Notes under the pieces: model-generated
What the model was told of the DNA's origin: nothing
Database searches by the model: none
The model's input: only the letters and a program-made list of their open reading frames with translations
Shown: one piece after another, positions 1 to 8,079 of the stretch
How positions within the stretch are numbered: position 1 is the stretch's first letter
How the letters are laid out: each line of letters begins with the position of its first letter
Position numbers and translations under genes: made by a program
Origin: Cyanidium caldarium
Lineage: Eukaryota > Rhodophyta > Bangiophyceae > Cyanidiales > Cyanidiaceae
Reading direction: 5' to 3'
DNA: 64,000 nt
Assembly (NCBI GenBank): GCA_026184775.1
Contig: JANCYW010000013.1
Location: 186,001-250,000 of the forward strand

Positions 1-2256
1 CTGTTGCCCGGCCATTTGTGGCTGGCCTATCTGCAGGAGCGCCTGGAGGAGGCGCTGACCTGGGTGCGGCTGACAGTGCAACGGCAGCTGGCCGCCCATC
101 AGCGCACACCGTCCAGTCTGGACGACCCCGATTTCATCAACGATTGCATCAGCCGCGCCGGCGTCGCCGCGCGCGTCGGCGACCGCCTGCACTACCTGCT
201 GGCCACCGGCAACTTGTCCGCCCGCTCGCAGTTGGAACTGATGCAATCCAGCGGCCTCAGCGTGGCCGCCGAGCGCACCAACGTTCTCCGCTTCCTGTCG
301 CATTTTCGCTGCGTACATCGCGGACAGTACTTTGCAACGTCGCGTTCCACCGACGTGCGCCGGCTGCTGCCCGAATCGTGGGGATTTCTGTGCCCGGTGC
401 ACACGCCCGACGGCGCACCGTGCGGGCTGCTGAATCACCTGGCGGCGCCGTGCCGCGTGGAGGCCAGCGTGGAGCGGGCGCTGAGCGGCGCGGCGCTGTT
501 GCGGCAACGACTGCGCACCGTGGAGGGCGTGTACCCGGCGGCGGCCGACGACCTTTTCACCATGCGCCCGCCCGACGGCACCGTGCCGGTGCTGCTCGAC
601 GGAGCGGTGTGCGGCTACTGCACCGACCCACACCGGCTGGTGACCGCGCTGCGCCAACACAAGCGGCAGCACCGGCTGTGGTGTGAAGTGGCCTACGCCG
701 GCCAGCGCCGCGGCGATGCCACCGTGTGGATATTTAGTGGTGTGGCGCGGCTGCTGCGGCCAGTGCGCCATCTGGCGTCCGGGCGTATCGAATACATCGG
801 CACGTACGAACAGCTGCATTTGCGCATCGGGAATCATGCGGACGCGGCAGCCGCAGCAGCCGGCGATGCCACACACGCCGAACTCGATGCCACGGCGACG
901 TTGAGCGTGCTGGCGTCGCTCATCCCGTTCAGCGACATGAACCAATCGCCGCGCAACATGTATCAGTGTCAGATGGCCAAGCAGGCCATGGGCACGCCCG
1001 TGCACCATTTTGCCGGCCGATTCGACGCCAAGCTGTACCGACTGCTGACACCGCAGCGCCCGCTGGTGTGCAACGATACCGAGGCGCGGCTGCAACTGGG
1101 CGAGCGCTACGGCACCAGTTTCAATGCGGTGGTGGCGGTGATATCCTACACCGGCTACGATATGGAGGACGGCATGGTGATGAACCGGGCCAGCTTGGAT
1201 CGCGGGCTCGCCCACGGCGTGGTGTACAGCAGCCAGCTGGTGGATCTGGAGCAGCAACGGCATCGGGGCAGTACCGACACCGCTGCCGGCTTTGCATCGT
1301 TGCCGTCGGTGGGCGCGCGCCTGCACTCGGGCGACGTGCTGTATCGGGTGAACGGCCGTCGAGCACCACAACGATACACCGCATCGGAACCGGCATACGT
1401 GGATGCGGTGGCGCTGGCCGGGTCAGCACGCCGCGCCGTCATCCGCCTGCGCACACCGCGCCCGCCGGTCATCGGCGACAAGTTCGCCTCGCGCCACGGC
1501 CAGAAGGGCGTGCTGTCGGCGGTGTGGCCGGCGGAGGACATGCCCTTCGCAGAATCGGGCATGGTGCCGGATATTGTGTTCAACCCGAACGGCTTCCCGT
1601 CGCGCATGACCATCGGCATGATGGTGGAGGCGATGGCTGGCAAGGCGTGTGCGGTGCACGGGCGCCCGCGCGCCGACGCCACCCCGTTTGGTCCTGCCAA
1701 ACGATCACCACAGCAGCGCCTATCGCCTGTCGACGATTTCGGGCGCGCGCTGCTGGCGGCCGGCTACGAGTACCACGGCACCGAGCGCCTGTACAGCGGC
1801 TACTCCGGCGAGCCGTTCCCGGTGCGCATCTTCACCGGGGTGATCGCCTGGCAGCGGCTGCGACATCACGTCGCCGACAAGTTTCAGGTGCGCGCACACG
1901 GACCGGTGAATCACACCTTTCGACAGCCGCTGAAAGGGCGCAAGCTGGGCGGCGCCATCCGCTTCGGCGAGATGGAACGCGATGCGGCGCTGGCCTGCGG
2001 GGCGGCATACGCGCTGCAGGACCGCCTGCAACACGGTTCCGACCTGCACACCATGTACGTGAGTGCAGTGGACGGTTCGCTACTGGCGCCGCTGAGTGTG
2101 CAGCGCACCCGAGTGGGCGGTGCGGTGGAACGCGAGGTGATCGCGCGCACTGCGGACGCGTCGCCGGTGCGGCGGGTGCGCCTGCCGTACGCGTTCAAGT
2201 ATCTGGTGCACGAGTTGGCGGCGATGAACATCCGGGTGACGTTGTCGATGGAGTAG
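1..2256 (+). CDS. RPA2: RNA polymerase I second-largest subunit (RPA135/POLR1B), 5' end outside the window
   Basis: Catalytic subunit of nuclear Pol I, which makes rRNA precursor in the nucleolus. The frame is already open at base 1, so only the last ~750 of an expected ~1,100-1,200 residues are present. Family landmarks are clear: LLPESWGFLCPVHTPDG near visible residue 125, GYDMEDGMVMNRAS near residue 385, GDKFASRHGQKG near residue 490, the clamp/switch block VNHTFRQPLKGRKLGGAIRFGEME, and the end AAMNIRV. The SWGFLCPVHTPDG block and the AAMNI end are Pol I type rather than Pol II or III. Oddity: the C-terminal zinc ribbon aligns by length, but its CxxC pairs are replaced (SAVD and ARTA where human has CNKC and CTLC). 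An alanine run (about residues 280-290) is a local insertion. Identification is firm. Confidence 0.95.
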   Translation: MLPGHLWLAYLQERLEEALTWVRLTVQRQLAAHQRTPSSLDDPDFINDCISRAGVAARVGDRLHYLLATGNLSARSQLELMQSSGLSVAAERTNVLRFLSHFRCVHRGQYFATSRSTDVRRLLPESWGFLCPVHTPDGAPCGLLNHLAAPCRVEASVERALSGAALLRQRLRTVEGVYPAAADDLFTMRPPDGTVPVLLDGAVCGYCTDPHRLVTALRQHKRQHRLWCEVAYAGQRRGDATVWIFSGVARLLRPVRHLASGRIEYIGTYEQLHLRIGNHADAAAAAAGDATHAELDATATLSVLASLIPFSDMNQSPRNMYQCQMAKQAMGTPVHHFAGRFDAKLYRLLTPQRPLVCNDTEARLQLGERYGTSFNAVVAVISYTGYDMEDGMVMNRASLDRGLAHGVVYSSQLVDLEQQRHRGSTDTAAGFASLPSVGARLHSGDVLYRVNGRRAPQRYTASEPAYVDAVALAGSARRAVIRLRTPRPPVIGDKFASRHGQKGVLSAVWPAEDMPFAESGMVPDIVFNPNGFPSRMTIGMMVEAMAGKACAVHGRPRADATPFGPAKRSPQQRLSPVDDFGRALLAAGYEYHGTERLYSGYSGEPFPVRIFTGVIAWQRLRHHVADKFQVRAHGPVNHTFRQPLKGRKLGGAIRFGEMERDAALACGAAYALQDRLQHGSDLHTMYVSAVDGSLLAPLSVQRTRVGGAVEREVIARTADASPVRRVRLPYAFKYLVHELAAMNIRVTLSME

Positions 2257-2275
2257 TGCGAAAAAGGCGGGGGAT

Positions 2276-4138
2276 TTATAACAGGGACAGCAGATGGAGG
2301 TATCGTTGGCGGTAGGCGGTGGGCGCGTGGCGGTGGCCGAGTTTGGCGGCCACGGTTTGGAAGAGGTGCTGCTCGTCGACGCCATCGCCGAGGTCGCGCA
2401 CCGTCAGCAGGAGTTGGCGATCCTCTTGTCGGCTGAATTCGCGTTCGATCCACACCGGGTCGTCGGCCGGGGATGTCTGGGTGGTGTCGGAGACGGTTTC
2501 GCCGTGGCCAGATGGCGCGGTGACCGTCGACGGCTTGATGTCGCCGGGTGCGGACTCCAATGCGGTCCGGTGCGACGACGAGGAGCACGGCGGCGATCGC
2601 GGTGACGCATCCACACCGACAAGATGGGCATTCGCGTCGACGGGCGCGCTCTTTTCCCATCGTCGCCGTCGTCGCTGCAGGCGTTTGCGTGTGCGCTTGG
2701 CCTCGTAGCGCCACACCCGCTCCAGTAGCACCTTGTCGCGGTGCGGTAGCAGGAACGCTTGAATGGCGTCCCAGCACTCGCCAAACGTGTTCACGCCTTG
2801 GCGCAATGTCTGCAGCTCCGATTTGGAGAGCGGCTGCTGGAATCGCATGATGATATGCTTGATGCGGTTGTCGGGCGCGTCGCGGCGCGTCCAGTGCCGA
2901 TATCGCGCCTGACACTCCTCCAGGCTGCGATGCGGCAAAAACTGCTGACAGTGCTCGTGCCACAGCACGCCGTGTCGCGACAGGCACCGCTCCAGCAGCA
3001 CGTCTTCGGCGGCGATCCAGTCCAGTGCGCTGCTGGCGCCAGCGTCCAATCCGCGCGACATGGCCGACTCGCCCTCGACAGCGATACCGCCCGGCAGCAT
3101 GTACTCGCGCAGCAGCACGCCGGGTTGGTTGGCCAGGGCGGCGTACGCCAGCGACGCCTGCTCGCCGCTCACCAGCCCGTCGGTGCCGTGCAGTGCCGGC
3201 TGGATGGCCAGACGCTCGATGGTCTGCAGATGATCCAGCGGCGGCGCGTGAAAAAAAGTGCGGTCCATACCGCCCAACACCCGTCGGTACGCGCGCGAGG
3301 CGTCGCGCTTCTGCAACAGGTCGTACAGCATCGTCCAGGCCGTCTCGCGGGCGCGTTGCCGCCTGGCGACGTCTTCGGGCGACAGGCGCGCGTTCGCCCG
3401 CCGCTGCGACGCAATGAGCAACGTGTTCAGCAGCAGTTGCGTATGTGCATGCAGCTGCCGCTCCAGCAACTGTTCCTGCGCTGGCGACAACAGCTTGAAT
3501 TTGAGCAGCTGAAACAGGCGGTGCTTGTCGCCGCCATCACCAGTGACGGATGTCGGCGCCTCGCGACCGTCCGCAGCGGCGGCGGCCGTCGCTCCCCGCG
3601 CCATCTCCTCGTCCGTTCCCCTCCTCTGCCGCTTGCTCTCCGGACTGTGTCGATGCCGCGTGCGCCGCCGCTGTTCGGTGATGAGGTGAAACATCTCCTC
3701 CGAACTGATACGGGCGGCGGCGTCCTCGCGAAATTCCTCCTGCGGCTCGTCGATAAACAGCGACGCCTTGGCATAGTCGAACTCGTCGTCATCGTCCAGA
3801 AGCAACGCGCTGGGCGTGGCCACCGTATCGTCGCGACTCAGCGACGCCAGAAACTCGCGAAACAGCAACTCGTCACGGTCCACTTCCACCGGCGTCGGCT
3901 CCTCGGACGACGGTTCACCCACAGCCGGCGACGTCTGTAACGCCGCCACACTGCCCAGCGTGACGCGTGCGCTCTGACCCGACGCCTCCGGCCAGCCGCG
4001 CGGCCGTTTCGCAGTCACACCTGCCGCCGCCGCCGCCGCCACCGTGTCAGCCACTCCCTCCTGGCCGCCCTCTCCACGACACTCCTTCCCGTTGCACGTC
4101 TCCATGCCGTCCTCCTCCTCCTCCTCCTCCTCCTCCTC

Positions 4139-4170
<32 letters not shown>

Positions 4171-4279
4171 TCGACTCGAGCAACTGCGCGCGCTCGAACG
4201 ACACCATCTCCCCGTTGGGGTACGCAAACGGTTCGCCCGCCATTTCCCCGTGCCCTCTGCGAGCCAACTCGCCATGCAT
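2276..4279 (-). CDS. GON4L-like nuclear SANT-domain protein
   Basis: 667 residues from the first in-frame ATG; another ATG lies at 4243, and a longer reading would need GTG. Near the N-terminus a run of Asp followed by Glu (about residues 40-57) is coded by pure TCG and TCC repeats. The middle holds a helical segment of the GON4L type (LLSPAQEQLLERQLHAHTQL, about residue 270), then a DWIAAEDVLLERC Myb/SANT-like region, and the C-terminus ends in a second SANT-like segment starting at FSRQEDRQLLLTVRDLGDG. GON4L/YARP proteins are nuclear transcriptional co-regulators. The gene is convergent with the Pol I subunit, 19 bp away. Family assignment rests on remembered motifs and is moderately sure; nuclear role is inferred. 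Confidence 0.7.
4110..4168. repeat. Trinucleotide repeat (TCC)n-(TCG)n inside the GON4L-like gene
   Basis: About ten CCT/TCC units directly followed by about nine CGT/TCG units; on the minus strand they encode an Asp run then a Glu run. Pure codon repeats suggest recent slippage. Confidence 0.9.
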
Positions 4280-4650
4280 CACCACCGCCTCAACACTCCC
4301 TGCGGCACGTGCACGCGTCCCCGCTACACGGTATCACGCTCAGACTAGCTGTGCTCGCCGAGAATGCAGCGCTCGCTACGCTCCATGCGCACCGCCCCAC
4401 TGCCCCCAGAGCGCGAACGACTTGTCACGCGACCTGCATCGCTGCGCAGCGGTGCGGACAACGCGGTCGACGAGGCGAGGCACCCGTCTCCAGTGCGACA
4501 GATCACGTTGAGCATCTTTAGAAACGAGGCAGTAGCACACCAGGCAGTGCGTAACCAGTCGCTGCCGACGCGACCGACTCGGTCGCCCCTCGGTGACTCC
4601 CATGACGCCTGGAGAGCCGCCCTCGTCCTCCCCTCCTACTCCGCCTCCAC
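4280..4650. other. Intergenic, no gene seen
   Basis: 371 bases between two minus-strand genes. It should hold the promoter of the GON4L-like gene and the 3' end of SEC61G. No conserved open frame or RNA gene was recognised. Confidence 0.5.
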
Positions 4651-4890
4651 TCAGCCCAATAGGATGTTGTTGATGGGAATGTGCACCAGCCGCACCACGT
4701 ATCCTATCGCGCCCATAACGAGTATGCCCATAGCGACCGCCTGCAAGATCCGCAGATACTCCCGACGATCCGGTTTGGTGCACCGCCGCCACAACCGCAG
4801 CGATCGCTCCAGAAACTGCACCAACGGCAGTGTCGCCACTGCCAACGCGTCCATGAACAGGTAGGTGTGGTGTCTTTGAAATGGTACCAA
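4651..4890 (-). CDS. SEC61G: Sec61 gamma subunit (SecE family)
   Basis: 79-residue tail-anchored subunit of the ER protein-conducting channel Sec61. The RCTKPDRREY cytosolic helix motif and the end GYVVRLVHIPINNILLG match the eukaryotic Sec61 gamma consensus almost word for word; the single membrane span is the stretch AVAMGILVMGAIGYVVRLV. An internal ATG at 4854 (MDALAVATLP) gives 67 residues, nearer the usual length of about 68, and may be the true start. Divergent from ALG10 with about 265 bp between. Firm identification. Confidence 0.95.
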   Translation of the reverse strand: MVPFQRHHTYLFMDALAVATLPLVQFLERSLRLWRRCTKPDRREYLRILQAVAMGILVMGAIGYVVRLVHIPINNILLG

Positions 4891-5155
4891 CTCGGAGAAG
4901 ACGCCAGGAGAGGTGGTCGAGTCCGAGCGCTGGCGTCGGCAACGCTACACCGAGCCGAGCGCGCGCGACGCGGAACGAAACGGGCGGCGCGCGTCGATGC
5001 GGACGTGGGGCGGAGGGCGCCGCGTCGCTGCACTCGATGGGGTGCTGAAGAGGTGGAGAGCGTTGCTAGAAAGCGGGAACCGAAGATGGGAGTGGACAGA
5101 GCAAGAGGGATAGTACCGGTTTAGCGTCCGATTCTCCCACCCGACGCTGTAAACT

Positions 5156-6487
5156 ATGAGCGAACACGCTACCTGGCGTCGGCGGTGGGGGATCGTGGCC
5201 GGGTACGGGCTGTGGTCTGCGGCGATTCAAATATGGTCCCGCCTCCGTCAGCCCAAACCTTATATGGACGAGTTGCTGCACGTGCCTGCTTGCTGCCAGT
5301 TGTGCCGACGCCTGGTGGTAGGATCAGAGGCTGCCTTCCCGTCGGATAGCCTACAGCGAGTGACCACTCCGCCGGGCCTGTACAGCCTGCCGGTGCTGTT
5401 GGCGTGGTGGAGCGGAACGACGACCGTCTGTTGTGCCGTCGGCTGGTTGCGCTGGTTGGGCGGCGTGCTGCCCGGTGCTGGCGTCGCGTACGAGTTGGTG
5501 CAGTGGACCGATGGCGATATCGCTGCGGTGGTGAGTGTGTTGGCGTTCTTGCCGCTGGCATTTGTGTGTCAGATGTTTTACACGGACGCGGGGGCGCTCT
5601 ACTGGCTGCTGTTGAGTTACCGGCTGCACCTCCGTCGCCGGCGCTATGTGTCCAGCGCCGCAGCCGGTGTGCTGTCCGCGTGGTATCGGCAATCGTCCAT
5701 CGCCTGGCACGCGGCGCTCGCCGTATGGGGGGCTGCGCAAGAGCGCGGTCTCCGGCGGCGGCGTCTGCTGCTCGCTCACGGCACCGCCGGCATTTTGTAC
5801 GTGGTTTGGCTGTCGATGCGATGGTTGCGTCAGAGTGGCACCCTGTATTTCGGGGATGCCGAACGCCATCCGCTGGCGCTGCACACCGCCAACGTGATGT
5901 ACTACTTTGCGGCGTGGTGGGTGGCGGGAGGCGGCTGGAGCCATCTGCATTCTTCCGAAAACCGTGCATCCCGTCGTCCGCGCGCCAAGGCGAGTCGACG
6001 CCACCTCCTGCCGTGGCTCCTGGCGACAACCATTGCCGTGGCCGCCGTGGCGCTGGGCACGCGCGTGCACCCATTTGTGCTGGCCGACAATCGTCACTAC
6101 ACGTTTGCTTTCTACCGACACATCATTCTGCGGCAGCGATGGCGGCGATGGGCGCTCCTGCCACTGTATGTGATCAGCATGATCACCTGGTGGTCCCAGG
6201 CGCTGCCGCATCGACGATTATTTGAAAAGTTGGCGCTGCTGCTGGCGCTGCTGACCACCCTGGTGCCCACGGCGCTGTTGGAGCCGCGGTACTTTATTCC
6301 CGGGGTGGTCCTGACCGAGGCGCTGGCCGGCTCGCGGCCGCCGCCCCGACGTCGGTGGGTGCGGCTGCGAGCTGCGGTGAACTTGTTGGTAGCGATGGCG
6401 GCATTCTACGTCTTCTTCGAGAGCCCATTCCCGCGCCCGCCCGATCTACATGTGCCGGACGACAGTCCCGGTCGCCGCATGCCGTAA
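5156..6487 (+). CDS. ALG10: Dolichyl-P-Glc alpha-1,2-glucosyltransferase ALG10
   Basis: 443 residues. ALG10 (DIE2) adds the last, third glucose to the lipid-linked Glc3Man9GlcNAc2 oligosaccharide in the ER lumen before N-glycan transfer. The sequence shows the family N-terminus PYMDELLHVPA (about residue 35), the TTPPGLYSLPVLLAW loop/membrane motif (about residue 70), a multi-span hydrophobic core, and the C-terminal LEPRYFIPGVVL motif (about residue 380). Length is close to the human (473) and yeast (525) proteins. The ATG at 5156 directly precedes the conserved N-terminus. The presence of ALG10 implies that this organism glucosylates its N-glycan precursor. Confidence 0.92.
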   Translation: MSEHATWRRRWGIVAGYGLWSAAIQIWSRLRQPKPYMDELLHVPACCQLCRRLVVGSEAAFPSDSLQRVTTPPGLYSLPVLLAWWSGTTTVCCAVGWLRWLGGVLPGAGVAYELVQWTDGDIAAVVSVLAFLPLAFVCQMFYTDAGALYWLLLSYRLHLRRRRYVSSAAAGVLSAWYRQSSIAWHAALAVWGAAQERGLRRRRLLLAHGTAGILYVVWLSMRWLRQSGTLYFGDAERHPLALHTANVMYYFAAWWVAGGGWSHLHSSENRASRRPRAKASRRHLLPWLLATTIAVAAVALGTRVHPFVLADNRHYTFAFYRHIILRQRWRRWALLPLYVISMITWWSQALPHRRLFEKLALLLALLTTLVPTALLEPRYFIPGVVLTEALAGSRPPPRRRWVRLRAAVNLLVAMAAFYVFFESPFPRPPDLHVPDDSPGRRMP

Positions 6488-6510
6488 CACGCGCGGGAAG
6501 CCTTGTCGGG

Positions 6511-7644
6511 TCATCGCTGCGCGCCCCCGAAGAAGGCGCGCATGTTGGACAGGATACTGCCGCAATCGTAAGGGTACCGCGGCTGCCCGCGCAGAGCCAT
6601 CTCCCACCACGGCGACGGTTCATTGTGGACGCTCGTCTCCGTTGGACCTCCGTTCAGCCGCCGGCCTGATGGAGCCGGCGCCGTGCTCTTGGCACCGACC
6701 ACCTTGGCCGGTTCGACGCGCTCCTCAATCTCTTCGGTGTCACGCGACGCCGGCGGCGCAGATGTCCCGGACGTTGCGGGCACTTGAGTCTGACACATCT
6801 CGCGTCGTGACGTGCGGACAACCGTCTGCACGGCGCGCCACTTGTAAAACTCCTTCATGGTCATATTATGCGCCGCCAAGTACAGGTGAAAGCCCAAAAA
6901 GCCACCCGCCACCACAGCCAGCACCCACAGCAGCAGCATCAGGTACACGATATCCCGCATCGACGTCCAGGCGTACTGCCCGATGCCGCCCCCTCGTCGC
7001 CGGCTCCATTCCGCACTTGCTCCTCCGGACAGTGCCGTCCGCTGCCGTAGGCCCGCATGCACCAGCAGACTCCCGCAGGCCACCGTGCCGTGCAGCAGCA
7101 TCAGCATGTGCAGCAACAGAAACAGCACAAACCATCCGTGCGTCCGCGACCCGATATCGTTGTTCACCCAGATGCAGTAGTGATCGTGCATGGCGATGCA
7201 GCGGTCGGTGACCGACGAGTGCGATGAGCGCGGCGGTTTGCGCAAACCACAAGTGCAGCACACCCGCCCGCGTTCATACAGCAGTCCGTCGTATGTCGGC
7301 CAGCGCCGCATCACCGCCGACCAGTTGCGCTCGGTGATGGTGCCCGGGTCGCGCAACGAGAGCACCACAAAGGTGGCCAGCGCAGCACACGACCAGGCGA
7401 ACACCTGCGTCACCGTGGCGTACGGGAAAAAGTCGAACGGCAGGTATGGCCCGATTTGGAACAGAAAGAGCGAGGTGATACCGCCCAACAGAGTCAGGTA
7501 GGCGAGCTGGCCGCATCGACGGGGCACCGACAAGCGTTGCGTCATCCGAGAGGCAAGGCAAAACGCTCGTCGGCCGAACCAGGCGCAAGCCCCAGCCATC
7601 CAAGCGGCTGTCATCTGAGGCCAGCGAGCCGATGGAGAAGGCAT
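6511..7644 (-). CDS. Protein S-palmitoyltransferase, zDHHC family with DHYC active site
   Basis: 377 residues from ATG at 7644. Four hydrophobic spans flank a cysteine-rich cytosolic domain (CCTCGLRKPPRSSHSSVTDR, then MHDHYCIWVNNDIG, about residues 130-165), as in zDHHC acyltransferases that attach palmitate to cysteines of membrane proteins. The active motif is DHYC rather than DHHC. DHYC is known from active fungal enzymes (Akr1, Akr2, Pfa5), so activity is likely. No ankyrin repeats are present, unlike Akr1. The C-terminal tail is charged and variable. Ends 23 bp after ALG10 on the opposite strand. Confidence 0.92.
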   Translation of the reverse strand: MPSPSARWPQMTAAWMAGACAWFGRRAFCLASRMTQRLSVPRRCGQLAYLTLLGGITSLFLFQIGPYLPFDFFPYATVTQVFAWSCAALATFVVLSLRDPGTITERNWSAVMRRWPTYDGLLYERGRVCCTCGLRKPPRSSHSSVTDRCIAMHDHYCIWVNNDIGSRTHGWFVLFLLLHMLMLLHGTVACGSLLVHAGLRQRTALSGGASAEWSRRRGGGIGQYAWTSMRDIVYLMLLLWVLAVVAGGFLGFHLYLAAHNMTMKEFYKWRAVQTVVRTSRREMCQTQVPATSGTSAPPASRDTEEIEERVEPAKVVGAKSTAPAPSGRRLNGGPTETSVHNEPSPWWEMALRGQPRYPYDCGSILSNMRAFFGGAQR

Positions 7645-8079
7645 CGTCGCAGCGGCCTGGAGACGAGTGACGAGGCCGAGAGCACACCAGCGCTACCTCC
7701 CCCGTCGGGTCCTCCGACCGCGTTAGGCGCTCACCCTCGCCCAGCACTGTCGCTCCCAGACGAGCTGCTGCACTTGAAGCAAAGCAACCCACGCTTCCCT
7801 CATAGCCGTCGTCGCTGTCTCTCGTGTTTTGACGCCTGTCATCTCTTGCATCCCTCGCGGTCTGACGCGGTGCCGACCACGACGACGACGTCGCGGAACG
7901 CGGGGTGTGCACACGTCCCGCAGCGTTGGGGGTCCGATGAATCCGATGTACAGTGGGCAAGTGGCTATGGAGCGTAGGGGAAAGTGTCTATGAAATGAGT
8001 TACAGGTAGCGTCTCTGGTCGTTGCAGGCTTTCCGTATCCTCAAAGCGGCGGTTCTGGGCGAGGAGTGTCGTTGCCGTG
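7645..8079. other. Divergent intergenic region, no gene seen
   Basis: 435 bases between the starts of the palmitoyltransferase and ELP2 genes; it must carry both promoters. Open frames here are shadows without recognisable domains. Confidence 0.5.

Noticed and set aside
966-2315. 449-codon plus-strand frame inside the Pol I gene
   Set aside because: Shadow of the real frame; Arg/Gly/His-rich translation without domain.
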